A DNA stretch of 64,000 nt. Origin: Alcaligenes parafaecalis (GTDB taxonomy: Bacteria > Pseudomonadota > Gammaproteobacteria > Burkholderiales > Burkholderiaceae_B). Shown here one piece after another: positions 41,813 to 50,516 of this stretch. The position numbers and the translations under genes are program-made. Each line of letters starts with the position of its first letter. Position 1 is the stretch's first letter. A model generated the notes under the pieces. That model was not told where the DNA came from. It was given only the letters and a program-made list of their open reading frames with translations, and did no database searches. Location of the stretch: the NCBI RefSeq assembly GCF_026344135.1, contig NZ_JAPKNA010000001.1:1422189-1486188 (forward strand), in the 5' to 3' direction.

Positions 41813-43606
41813 TTACTTATCCTCGACCTGCAAAATTGCCAAAAAGGCTTCCTGCGGAATTTCCACGTTACCCACTTGCTTCATCCGCTTCTTACCGGCT
41901 TTTTGCTTCTCAAGCAGCTTTTTCTTACGAGAGATGTCGCCGCCATAACACTTGGCCAGCACGTTCTTGCGCAGTGCCTTGACGTTTTCGCGAGAAATCA
42001 CCTCAGCACCAATCGCGGCCTGAATAGCAATATCAAACATCTGGCGCGGGATCAAGGAGCGCATCTTGGCGACCACTTCGCGGCCACGGTAACGGGCGTT
42101 GCTACGGTGCACAATCATGGACAGGGCATCGACCCGGTCGCCGTTGATCAGGATATCCACCTTGACCACATCGGCCGAGCGGTATTCCTTGAACTCGTAG
42201 TCCATCGAGGCGTAGCCGCGCGACACAGACTTCAGGCGATCAAAGAAGTCCAGTACGATTTCGGCCAGTGGCATTTCATAGACCAGATTCACCTGACGGC
42301 CATGATAGGTCATATTTAACTGCAAACCGCGCTTGACTGTACACAGCGTCATGACCGGGCCCACGTATTCCTGCGGCATTAGCAGCGAAACCACAACAAT
42401 AGGCTCGCGTACGTCTTCGATATGAGAGACCTCCGGCATGCGGGAGGGGCTTTCAATCATCAGAACTTCGCCATCACGACGTTCGACCTCGTACACCACC
42501 GACGGCGCGGTAGTGATGATGTCCATGTCGAATTCACGTTCCAGACGCTCCTGAACGATTTCCATGTGCAGAAGGCCCAGGAAACCGCAACGGAAACCAA
42601 AGCCCAGTGCCTGAGACACTTCAGGCTCGAACATCAGGGACGAGTCGTTCAGCTTCAGTTTTTCGAGCGAGTCGCGCAATTGGTCGTACTCACTGCTTTC
42701 CACCGGATACAAACCAGCGAACACCTGGGGCTTCACTTCTTTAAAGCCGGGCAAGGCTTTTTCAGCAGGCTTGCCAGCCAGAGTGATGGTGTCACCCACC
42801 TTGGCGTGTTCCAGCTCTTTAATACCGGCAATGATGAAACCCACCTCGCCTGCGGACAGGTGAGGACGGTTTTCCGATTTAGGGGTGAACACACCAATGT
42901 GCTCGACCAGGTGCGTGGCGCGGGTGGCCATCAGCAGGATTTTTTCCTTGGGCTTGAGCACACCATTGACGATGCGCACCAGCATGACCACGCCCACGTA
43001 GTTGTCGAACCAGGAGTCGATGATCAGGGCTTGCAGCGGAGCCGCTGGGTCACCGACTGGTGCCGGTACGCGGGCCACAATGGTCTCCAGGATATCGTCG
43101 ATACCCAGGCCGGTTTTGGCACTGGCAGCAATCGCATCGCTGGCATCAATACCAATCACGTCTTCCACTTCCTGGCGTGCTGCATCGGGATCTGCCGACG
43201 GCAAGTCCATCTTGTTGAGCACGGGAATCACTTCCACGCCCTGATCCAACGCGGTATAGCAGTTGGCAACCGTCTGTGCTTCCACACCTTGGGAGGCGTC
43301 CACTACCAGCAAGGCACCTTCACAGGCCGACAAGGAACGGCTGACCTCGTAGGAGAAGTCAACGTGGCCGGGGGTGTCGATCAGGTTCAGGTTGTAAACC
43401 TTGCCATCCTGAGCCTTGTAATGCAAAGCGGCGGTCTGGGCCTTAATCGTAATGCCACGCTCTTTCTCGATGTCCATCGAATCCAGAACCTGGGTCGACA
43501 TCTCGCGGTCGGCCAGGCCACCACAGCGTTGGATCAGGCGGTCAGCCAAGGTCGATTTGCCATGATCGATGTGGGCAATAATAGAGAAATTGCGGATGTG
43601 ATCCAT
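41813..43606 (-). CDS. lepA: Elongation factor 4
   Basis: This 597-residue ribosomal back-translocase GTPase is translated from ATG 43606; the upstream frame lacks a ribosome binding site and family match. G1 is AHIDHGKSTLADRL, the switch region has ERGITIKAQ, and DTPGHVDF is G3. The C-terminal LepA-specific domain with KKKLLEKQKAGKKRMK is present. It is transcribed with lepB-rnc-era-recO downstream of degP. Confidence 0.98.
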   Translation of the reverse strand: MDHIRNFSIIAHIDHGKSTLADRLIQRCGGLADREMSTQVLDSMDIEKERGITIKAQTAALHYKAQDGKVYNLNLIDTPGHVDFSYEVSRSLSACEGALLVVDASQGVEAQTVANCYTALDQGVEVIPVLNKMDLPSADPDAARQEVEDVIGIDASDAIAASAKTGLGIDDILETIVARVPAPVGDPAAPLQALIIDSWFDNYVGVVMLVRIVNGVLKPKEKILLMATRATHLVEHIGVFTPKSENRPHLSAGEVGFIIAGIKELEHAKVGDTITLAGKPAEKALPGFKEVKPQVFAGLYPVESSEYDQLRDSLEKLKLNDSSLMFEPEVSQALGFGFRCGFLGLLHMEIVQERLEREFDMDIITTAPSVVYEVERRDGEVLMIESPSRMPEVSHIEDVREPIVVVSLLMPQEYVGPVMTLCTVKRGLQLNMTYHGRQVNLVYEMPLAEIVLDFFDRLKSVSRGYASMDYEFKEYRSADVVKVDILINGDRVDALSMIVHRSNARYRGREVVAKMRSLIPRQMFDIAIQAAIGAEVISRENVKALRKNVLAKCYGGDISRKKKLLEKQKAGKKRMKQVGNVEIPQEAFLAILQVEDK

Positions 43607-43663
43607 AAACCCGTTAATAAACAAAGAAAATGTTGAGGCGCAATGCCAGAGAGACGGCACAAG

Positions 43664-43812
43664 AAAGGGGCGCCCATGACGCCCCTTTTCAGTCCACGCG
43701 CCTGAAACGCAAGACCCGTCCTGTCAGACGGGCGCACGTGGAGCCATTATCCATTCGGGGCAGACTGCAGCTCCGAATGGTGGCGGAGAAACTCCGGCCC
43801 GTGGCCGGAGTT
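43664..43812. other. Four consecutive hairpins between degP and lepA
   Basis: In 150 bases four inverted repeats lie in a row. AAAGGGGCG/CGCCCCTTT is at 43664-43688 (9 bp) and CCCGTC/GACGGG at 43715-43732. CCATTCGG/CCGAATGG is at 43751-43780 and AACTCCGGCC/GGCCGGAGTT at 43790-43812 (10 bp, 3-base loop). The 243-bp region has no coding capacity of note. It may hold a degP terminator plus a lepA leader or a small RNA. Confidence 0.7.
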
Positions 43813-43849
43813 CATCAATGGCTACCATTTTAGCCGTTTTACAGAATTT

Positions 43850-45358
43850 TTATTTCGATGGCGTAATCAAAACCCATTGCGACTGGCCTTCACGCAAAAC
43901 CAGCAAGGCTGCTGCTTTGGATTTATCCAAGGAAGCCACCATTTTAGCGTATTGATCCGGGGTCCCTACGTCTTTATCGTTGACTCGCAAAATAAGGTCG
44001 CCCGGCTGTAGACCGGCTTCGCTGGCAGGGGCCGTGGCCTCTGTCACCTGAACGGCACTTTCCACACCCAGACGCTTCAGATCGGCGGCTGGTACTGCCG
44101 TCACCTTCAAGCCGAATGCGTCTGCACTGCTGGCGGCTGGACTATTTTTCTCGTCCTTGCTGGCAGTATTGGTATTGCTGGAAGGGATCTCATCAACCTC
44201 GATCTTGACGGTCTGTACCTTGCCCTTGCGCCAGATTTCCACCGTAGAGCTTTGACCTGGCTTGGTGCCACCCACAATACGGGGCAGATCTGTCATCTGA
44301 TTAATGCTGCGATCGTTAAATTTCAGGATCACGTCACCGGACTGGATGCCGGCCTTGGCGGCTGGACCACCCTCTTCCACACTGCTGACCAAGGCACCCT
44401 TGCTGTCTTTCAGACCCAGGGCGGTAGCAACATCATCGGCGACCGGCGTGATTTGAACGCCAATACGGCCACGCGTCACTTTACCGTCAGACTTGAGCTG
44501 CTCGACCACGCTCATGGCTTCGTCAATCGGAATCGCCAGGGAAATACCCATGAAACCGCCACTGCGCGAGATGATCTGCGAGTTCACACCGACCACTTCA
44601 CCATTCAGATTGATCAGTGGACCACCGGAGTTACCGGGGTTCACCGCGACGTCTGTCTGAATAAAAGGCAGGTAATCACCCGTTTCGCGATTGATTGCGC
44701 TGACAATCCCGGACGTCACCGTCGACTCCAGGCCGAAAGGCGAGCCAATGGCCAGAACCCACTGCCCTTTCTTGAGCTGTTTGGAATCACCAATCGCCAT
44801 GGGCTTCAAATCTTTGGCTTCGATCTTGATCAAGGCCACATCAGTGCGTTCGTCCGTACCGATGATCTTGGCAGGGTATTCCTTGCCATTGCTCAGGGTC
44901 ACGAAAATACCGTTGGAATCCGCCACCACATGGTTGTTGGTCAGGATGTAGCCATCAGCAGAAATGATGAAACCCGAACCTACGCCACGCGGCACCGTGC
45001 GCTCTTGTGGCTGCTGACCTTCATTACCGCCGCCACGGGGACGCTGAGGAGCCATGCCAGGAGGCATGAAATCCGGCCCGAAGAACCAGCGGAACATATC
45101 GTAGGGGTCCGAACCCGGGCCCATGGCAGGGGAACGCACCTGCACGGCCTCGGTAGTGCGGATATTGACAACCCCATCCTCGGTCTTGGCAACAACACCG
45201 GTGAAGTCAGGCAAGCCCAGGGTCGTGCTCTGGACTTGCTCGCCCGTCTCTACGGGCTGGGCCTGAGCGTGGGCCATGGGCGCACCGGCCGCAAACAACA
45301 CGGCAGCCGTCAAAGCCGAAAGAACAGGAATACGCATTTTTAGACTCGATTTTTCCAT
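43850..45358 (-). CDS. degP: DegP/MucD-type periplasmic serine protease with two PDZ domains
   Basis: This 502-residue HtrA-family protease degrades misfolded envelope proteins. The signal peptide ends around MAHAQ. The triad is His143 (ILTNNHVV), Asp173 (RTDVALIKI) and Ser244 (GNSGGPL). Two PDZ domains cover about residues 300-380 and 415-500. A start at 45358 follows GGAG; an earlier in-frame ATG at 45388 overlaps mucB. It is the last gene of the sigma-E cluster, as MucD is in Pseudomonas. It is named degP from its domain layout. Confidence 0.95.
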   Translation of the reverse strand: MEKSSLKMRIPVLSALTAAVLFAAGAPMAHAQAQPVETGEQVQSTTLGLPDFTGVVAKTEDGVVNIRTTEAVQVRSPAMGPGSDPYDMFRWFFGPDFMPPGMAPQRPRGGGNEGQQPQERTVPRGVGSGFIISADGYILTNNHVVADSNGIFVTLSNGKEYPAKIIGTDERTDVALIKIEAKDLKPMAIGDSKQLKKGQWVLAIGSPFGLESTVTSGIVSAINRETGDYLPFIQTDVAVNPGNSGGPLINLNGEVVGVNSQIISRSGGFMGISLAIPIDEAMSVVEQLKSDGKVTRGRIGVQITPVADDVATALGLKDSKGALVSSVEEGGPAAKAGIQSGDVILKFNDRSINQMTDLPRIVGGTKPGQSSTVEIWRKGKVQTVKIEVDEIPSSNTNTASKDEKNSPAASSADAFGLKVTAVPAADLKRLGVESAVQVTEATAPASEAGLQPGDLILRVNDKDVGTPDQYAKMVASLDKSKAAALLVLREGQSQWVLITPSK

Positions 45359-45384
45359 TCTCAAATACTCCTGGTGGACGATCG

Positions 45385-46410
45385 TCAATGTGTCCGGGAT
45401 AGAGGGGTGTACTGTGTACCTTCCAGCAAAGCGCGCAAGGTCTGTACTGGGACCGCGCCCGTGCTCGTCAAAACATAATCATTAATGCGACTGCGGTACA
45501 TATTCATGGAACCACGGTGAAATGCCCCCAAGCTGTTTTCCTCGGCTTCCGGGGTTCCTACCCGTTCCAGAAAGACCGAAATCGCAGCCAGACCGTCAGA
45601 CATCATCAAGTGCGTTACCTGACGCCCGGCCCGCATGGGTCTGAGCATCTCGGAACGCAAGCTAAAACCTGCAGGCATGGCCAGATGCCACCCCAGCTCG
45701 CTCAAATCAATTTTCTGGACCTCGGGTTCGACCACTTCCCACTTGCTGGGGTTCCAACTGGTACGCAACTCTTGCAGGTCCACCTGCTCGCCAAAGGCGA
45801 CCGAGGCAAAGGCAATCTGGTCCACTACGACTTGTTGTGGGTCCAAAGTTTGCATTTTCAACAATAAATGGTGATCGGTATCAGCGCAGACCCGATAGCC
45901 ATAACGCTGCTCATCCTTGGGCACCAGCTCGATCAGGTCGCAGGGCCGCCCGGCAACCCGCTCCGGAGTAGGCAGACGCCGCATGTCGTAGAAATTGGGG
46001 AGCTGGCTGACATCACCGACCAGAAAACTGGGAAAACGCTCGTTTTCACGACGTTCGATCACCACCATTTTCTTTTCGGGAATCAGACATTGCGTCACTT
46101 CGTTTTGACGCAGGAATTCACGCGGTTCGCCATCCAGAATTTCCAGACGCTCGCGCTCGCCCGTACCGTCAATGATATGAACCAGCTTCATGGACTGGCT
46201 GGACTGATCCTGGGTGTAAATAATGACCCCGGAATAATCCAGATCGCGAGCCGCTTTATGAACTTTCTGCAGCCAGGGCAAATCCAGCGGTTCAACCCCG
46301 CTAGCGTCCTGAGCCAGTACAGGTGTACACAGCATCGCCAGCGAAAAGGCAAACAAACCCTTGTAGAGACGTGCCAGGGCCACCTGCGACGGCATACGTA
46401 CAGACCTCAT
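45385..46410 (-). CDS. mucB: MucB/RseB-type sigma-E regulatory protein
   Basis: This 341-residue periplasmic protein has a signal peptide (LFAFSLAMLCTPVLAQ). The large N-terminal domain has the LolA/LolB-like sigma-E sensor fold (ARDLDYSGVIIYTQ, KLVHIIDGTGERERLEILDGEPRE). The C-terminal domain (about 230-320) contacts the anti-sigma factor. By family it protects MucA/RseA from proteolysis and senses mislocalised lipopolysaccharide. It overlaps mucA by 4 bp and lies directly upstream of degP. Confidence 0.93.
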   Translation of the reverse strand: MRSVRMPSQVALARLYKGLFAFSLAMLCTPVLAQDASGVEPLDLPWLQKVHKAARDLDYSGVIIYTQDQSSQSMKLVHIIDGTGERERLEILDGEPREFLRQNEVTQCLIPEKKMVVIERRENERFPSFLVGDVSQLPNFYDMRRLPTPERVAGRPCDLIELVPKDEQRYGYRVCADTDHHLLLKMQTLDPQQVVVDQIAFASVAFGEQVDLQELRTSWNPSKWEVVEPEVQKIDLSELGWHLAMPAGFSLRSEMLRPMRAGRQVTHLMMSDGLAAISVFLERVGTPEAEENSLGAFHRGSMNMYRSRINDYVLTSTGAVPVQTLRALLEGTQYTPLSRTH

Positions 46411-46904
46411 TGACCCAGGGCTCCACTTTCAAAGGAAACATGGCGTACCGGACCGGTACCAACAAAGTCGCGGTGCAAATCCGCGTAATCATTCCAGAGC
46501 TGATCGTCCTGAACGCTGGCGACCAATGTGCCGGGCACCGAGCTGATGCCCATATAAGGCAGACCGACCCACAAGGCAGCCGCCACCGCCGCCACCACGG
46601 CCAGGCCGCTGACACCATAACGCTGCACCAGAGGCCGTTTCATGGCATTGGGTGCGAGCACGGTAGGCTCTTCATCAATCGCTTTGGACAGGCGCGCGTA
46701 AAAGCGATCCGAGGTACGGATCGCCAGCGCGTCGGTACGCATGACGTCGCCAATCAAATGATAGGTATCCCAGACTTGTCGCCCATAAGGGGAGTCCAGT
46801 TCCTCGGGGCGTATTTCAGCCTCGCCATCCACCCAGGAGGACACAGCGGCCTCCCAGGCATTGAGTTGGTCTTCATCGGAATGGGATTTCAAGGCTTGCA
46901 TCAT
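46407..46904 (-). CDS. mucA: RseA/MucA-type anti-sigma-E factor
   Basis: This inner-membrane anti-sigma factor has about 165 residues. The cytoplasmic N-terminal domain has the RseA/MucA sequence SAWVDGE-like (VSSWVDGEAEIRPEEL...WDTYHLIGDVMRTD), which binds RpoE. A single membrane helix (about 97-118, GVSGLAVVAAVAAALWVGLPY) and a short periplasmic tail follow. The tail ends in a region whose last residues could be a DegS-type cleavage signal, but no clear motif is seen. A start with TTG at 46907 or a second ATG at 46901 is possible. It overlaps mucB by 4 bp. Confidence 0.92.
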   Translation of the reverse strand: MMQALKSHSDEDQLNAWEAAVSSWVDGEAEIRPEELDSPYGRQVWDTYHLIGDVMRTDALAIRTSDRFYARLSKAIDEEPTVLAPNAMKRPLVQRYGVSGLAVVAAVAAALWVGLPYMGISSVPGTLVASVQDDQLWNDYADLHRDFVGTGPVRHVSFESGALGQ

Positions 46905-46910
46905 CAATCC

Positions 46911-47513
46911 TTACCACCGTCGTTCACTATCATCACCATCCAGTATGGGGCGCAATTGTGCAGCAATCGCGTCTCGGGCCCGAAAGATGCGTGAGCGCAC
47001 AGTTCCTATAGGGCAGTCCATGGTTTGAGCTATGTCTTCGTAGCTCATACCTTCTATTTCACGTAGCACGATAGCCGTCCGCAATTCTTCCGGCAGCGCC
47101 TGGATTGCTGTATTCACAGTCTCAGCAATCTGGCGACTGACCATCATGGATTCTGGCGTGCTTATATCGCTTAGGTTGTCGATTCGGTCAAAAGTTTCAC
47201 CTTCTTCAGTTTCGACGTTCTGCACGGTATTGGGACGTCGTGCTGCCGAGGCCTGCCAATTACGGGCTGTGTTGATCGCAATGCGATACAGCCAGGTGTA
47301 AAAAGCACTCTCTCCCCGGAACTGGGGAAGCGCTCGGTATGCTTTGATGAAGGTTTCTTGTGCCACGTCCTCGACTTCGGACGGGTCACGCACCATGCGG
47401 CTGAGCAGACGCATGATCTTGCGCTGATACTTCAGTACCAGCAGGTCAAAGGCTCGCTTATCCCCACGCTGAACACGTGCAACTAGTTCGGCATCGGTAT
47501 CGCGTTCACTCAT
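46911..47513 (-). CDS. rpoE: RNA polymerase sigma-E factor
   Basis: This 200-residue ECF sigma factor of the RpoE/AlgU type directs envelope-stress transcription. Region 2 has RAFDLLVLKYQRKIMRLLSRMVRDPSEVEDVAQETFIKAYRALPQFRGESAFYTWLYRIA. Region 4 has IQALPEELRTAIVLREIEGMSYEDIAQTMDCPIGTVRSRIFRARDAI. It starts at ATG 47513, sharing a base with the upstream stop (TAATG), so it is translationally coupled to the membrane protein gene. Confidence 0.98.
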   Translation of the reverse strand: MSERDTDAELVARVQRGDKRAFDLLVLKYQRKIMRLLSRMVRDPSEVEDVAQETFIKAYRALPQFRGESAFYTWLYRIAINTARNWQASAARRPNTVQNVETEEGETFDRIDNLSDISTPESMMVSRQIAETVNTAIQALPEELRTAIVLREIEGMSYEDIAQTMDCPIGTVRSRIFRARDAIAAQLRPILDGDDSERRW

Positions 47514-47920
47514 TAAGAATCCTTGTTCTGAGCACGGACCTGATGGGACAGCCGGTTAACGCATAGACACAATGCCCACCAGGCCTGCTTAGTCTGGGCA
47601 CCCCGCCATAGAGTCACGGTACAGGGCCCGGTGCTGGCTTGATCCCCCAGCAGACGCAAGGTCATAAACCAGGGAGAGCGCCAGACCTGCTCGATCCGCA
47701 CGGCTTTATCTACTGACCCGGCGCACTGCAAGGAGTATAGCCCTGCACAATGAGCTAGTGTAGCGTGCTCGTTCCATGCCCGACGACTGCGAGCATACAA
47801 AAAATAAGCCCACAAAGCACCTGTTGAAATCGCCAAGGCCACAGGCAATTGCCAGCTATTCATTGTCCAGGCCAAACTCAAGGCCACCAAGGCACAGATA
47901 AAAACGCCCAGTCGGCGCAT
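47513..47920 (-). CDS. Small two-helix membrane protein, possibly YgfX-like
   Basis: This uncharacterised protein has 135 residues from ATG 47920, which follows GGAG at a long spacing; in the other direction it would overlap fabF. Two hydrophobic segments (about residues 3-17 and 23-40, LGVFICALVALSLAW and LPVALAISTGALWAYFLYA) are followed by a soluble part with WRSPWFMTLRLL...TVTLWRGAQTKQAWWALCLCVNRL. This layout resembles YgfX/CptA proteins: two helices, then a beta-rich part with W-x-LR-like patterns. The resemblance is weak. The stop overlaps rpoE (TAATG). Function is unknown. Confidence 0.7.
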   Translation of the reverse strand: MRRLGVFICALVALSLAWTMNSWQLPVALAISTGALWAYFLYARSRRAWNEHATLAHCAGLYSLQCAGSVDKAVRIEQVWRSPWFMTLRLLGDQASTGPCTVTLWRGAQTKQAWWALCLCVNRLSHQVRAQNKDS

Positions 47921-47975
47921 CGGAGCCGGAGCTCCAATCGACCAGGACTGGGCGTTACGAGTGGGGCAGTCTAGC

Positions 47976-49208
47976 TTAACGAAGACGACGAACCACCATC
48001 GAACCGTTGGTGCCACCAAACCCGAAGGAATTGGACAAGGCCACATCAATCTTCATATCACGCGCTTGATTGGCGCAATAATCCAGATCGCAAGCAGGAT
48101 CCTGATTGAAAATATTGATAGTAGGTGGCGAGATCTGGTTGTACACCGCCAAGGTGGTGAACACCGCTTCAATACCACCGGCCGCACCCAGCAGGTGACC
48201 GGTCATGGACTTGGTGGAGTTCACCACCAGCTTGTAGGCGTGATCACCAAAAGCCAGTTTCAAGGCTTCAGATTCGTTCACGTCGCCCAATGGCGTGGAC
48301 GTGCCGTGAGCATTCACGTACTGAACTTCATCCGCATTGATGCCACCGTTGCGCAAAGCGTTGGCAACACCACGACGAGGACCATCACGGTCTGGCGAAG
48401 TAATGTGATGCGCATCGGAGCTCATGCCATAGCCGGAGAACTCACCGTAAATACGTGCGCCGCGTTTCTTGGCGTGTTCGTACTCTTCCAGTACCAGCAC
48501 ACCTGCGCCTTCGCCCAGCACAAAGCCGTCGCGATCCACGTCCCAAGGACGCGATGCCGTTTCCGGATCATCGTTACGGGTGGACAAAGCACGCATGGCG
48601 GCAAAACCACCAATCCCCAGGGGGGACACGGTGGATTCCGCACCACCGGCCAGCATGACATCCGCATCGCCGTATTCGATCAGGCGTGCTGCATCACCAA
48701 TGGAATGCAGACCTGTCGTACACGCGGACACCACGGCATAGCTAGGGCCTTTCAGACCCAGACCGATAGACAGTTGGCCCGATACCAGGTTAACCAGGGA
48801 TCCAGGCACAAAGAACGGGGAAATCCGACGTGGACCCCGATCCAGATACTCTTTTTGGGTTTCTTCAATACGGGGCAACCCACCAATCCCCGAGCCGACA
48901 ATAACGCCGACGCGCTCTGCATCAATGCTATTGATATCCAGGCCACAATCCTGCCAAGCCTGCATGCCAGCCACCACGCCATAATGGATAAAGGTATCCA
49001 TTTGCTTGGCTTCTTTGACTGAAATGTAGGGTGCTAATTCAAAACCCTTGACCTCACCCGCTATTTGGGCGGTTAGGGCTGAAGGATCGAAACGGGTAAT
49101 ACGCCCGATGCCCGAACGCCCATTGACGATGTTATCCCACGCGGTAGGAATATCGTTGCCGACCGGGGAAACAATACCCAGCCCGGTAATCACGACACGT
49201 CGTTTCAC
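47976..49208 (-). CDS. fabF: Beta-ketoacyl-ACP synthase II
   Basis: This 410-residue condensing enzyme elongates acyl-ACP with malonyl-ACP. The catalytic Cys is in VVSACTTGLHSIG. The two histidines lie in NAHGTSTPLGD and KSMTGHLLGAAGG. It starts at ATG 49208, which follows AGGAGT at a suitable distance, and is the last gene of the fatty-acid cluster. It follows acpP after 140 bp, and a separate promoter is possible. Downstream it leads into the sigma-E genes. Confidence 0.98.
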   Translation of the reverse strand: MKRRVVITGLGIVSPVGNDIPTAWDNIVNGRSGIGRITRFDPSALTAQIAGEVKGFELAPYISVKEAKQMDTFIHYGVVAGMQAWQDCGLDINSIDAERVGVIVGSGIGGLPRIEETQKEYLDRGPRRISPFFVPGSLVNLVSGQLSIGLGLKGPSYAVVSACTTGLHSIGDAARLIEYGDADVMLAGGAESTVSPLGIGGFAAMRALSTRNDDPETASRPWDVDRDGFVLGEGAGVLVLEEYEHAKKRGARIYGEFSGYGMSSDAHHITSPDRDGPRRGVANALRNGGINADEVQYVNAHGTSTPLGDVNESEALKLAFGDHAYKLVVNSTKSMTGHLLGAAGGIEAVFTTLAVYNQISPPTINIFNQDPACDLDYCANQARDMKIDVALSNSFGFGGTNGSMVVRRLR

Positions 49209-49348
49209 GGATGACTCCTAAACACAAAAAAAGCGGTTTAAAGGGAATAACTGCGTCTTGCAAGCTAAAGCCGCCGGGCACAAGCTACTCTCTGGAAACC
49301 GCTCTGGAGCGAGGGCGTGCACAATGCCGCCCACCCTCTTAATTGAAC

Positions 49349-49588
49349 TTACTGCTTGCTGTGAGAATTGATGTAGTCCACAGCTTGCTGGACCGTCGTG
49401 ATTTTCTCAGCTTCTTCGTCTGGAATTTCAGTTTCGAATTCGTCTTCGAGCGCCATCACGAGCTCGACCATGTCGAGCGAGTCGGCACCGAGGTCGTCGA
49501 GAAAAGAAGATTCGTTTTTGATCTCGGCTTCGTTAACGCCAAGTTGTTCAGCGACGATCTTCTTGACGCGCTGTTCGATGCTTTCCAT
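49349..49588 (-). CDS. acpP: Acyl carrier protein
   Basis: This 79-residue acidic carrier has the phosphopantetheine-attachment serine in LGADSLDMVELVM. The start ATG at 49588 follows GGAGA; an in-frame upstream ATG at 49621 is rejected. The -10-like TATAAT at 49622-49627 is just upstream. It lies in the usual fabG-acpP-fabF order. Confidence 0.99.
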   Translation of the reverse strand: MESIEQRVKKIVAEQLGVNEAEIKNESSFLDDLGADSLDMVELVMALEDEFETEIPDEEAEKITTVQQAVDYINSHSKQ

Positions 49589-49621
49589 GCAGATTCTCCA
49601 AGTTGGGAAAAATTCCCGCAA

Positions 49622-49627
49622 ATTATA
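49622..49627 (-). promoter_or_regulatory. Perfect -10 hexamer upstream of acpP
   Basis: On the minus strand TATAAT lies 34 bp upstream of the acpP ATG. No good -35 is seen at 16-18 bp, so this is a partial promoter call. A separate acpP promoter would fit the high ACP demand. Confidence 0.4.
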
Positions 49628-49772
49628 GCCAATCCATACTGCTAAGAGGGATAAGCTATGACAAAAAACGGCGTTCTTGTATGAGGCCCAACGTTATTCT
49701 TACAACGCCGGCTCAAGCAATAGGCCCCAAATAATCCCGCAATTTTACCTCAGCCGGGCGCGATGCCAAGCC

Positions 49773-50516
49773 TTACATGTGCATACCACCATTCACATGG
49801 ATGGTACTGCCCGTAATATATTGCGCTTGCGACCCGGCCAGGAAGGCGACCGCGTTAGCGATGTCCTCAGCCGCACCCAGTCGTCCCAGGGGGATTTGCG
49901 ACAAAATAGCCGCCGACTGCTCAGGAGTCAACGAGCGTGTCATGTCCGTATCGATAAAGCCCGGAGCGACACAATTAACTGTAATGTTACGGCTACCCAG
50001 TTCGCGCGCCAAGGCACGGCTCATGCCAGCTACGCCCGCTTTGGCAGCAGCGTAATTGGCCTGGCCGGGGTTACCGCTCTCGCCCACCACCGAAGTGATG
50101 CTGATGATGCGGCCCCAGCGGGCCTTCATCATGGGGCGGATAACAGCACGCGACAGGCGGAACACCGCGCTCAGGTTCGTCTGGATAACGGCGTCCCAGT
50201 CTTCGTCTTTCAGACGCATGGCCAGGTTATCGCGGGTAATCCCGGCGTTATTGACCAGAATGTGCGGGCCGCCATCTTCTTTGCTCAGTGCCGAAATCAG
50301 CGCTTCACAAGCGGCAGGATCGTCCACATTCAACATCTGGCCGTAGCTGCCGTTCTGATCCAGCACAGCAGAAATTGCCTGCGCGCCCGCTTCAGACGTA
50401 GCCGTACCCACAACCTTGGCACCGCGTGCCATCAATTCTTTGGCAATGGCCTGACCGATACCACGCGATGCGCCGGTTACCAGGGCAGTCTTGCCACTAA
50501 GATCCAATTCTTGCAT
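49773..50516 (-). CDS. fabG: 3-oxoacyl-ACP reductase
   Basis: This 247-residue NADPH-dependent SDR enzyme reduces 3-oxoacyl-ACP in fatty-acid elongation. The N-terminal TGASRGIGQAIA binds cofactor. The catalytic Ser is in ISITSVVGESG and Tyr-Lys in NYAAAKAGVAGM. The C-terminus ITGSTIHVNGGMHM is typical. It follows fabD with no gap; the fabD stop and fabG start touch. Confidence 0.98.
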   Translation of the reverse strand: MQELDLSGKTALVTGASRGIGQAIAKELMARGAKVVGTATSEAGAQAISAVLDQNGSYGQMLNVDDPAACEALISALSKEDGGPHILVNNAGITRDNLAMRLKDEDWDAVIQTNLSAVFRLSRAVIRPMMKARWGRIISITSVVGESGNPGQANYAAAKAGVAGMSRALARELGSRNITVNCVAPGFIDTDMTRSLTPEQSAAILSQIPLGRLGAAEDIANAVAFLAGSQAQYITGSTIHVNGGMHM

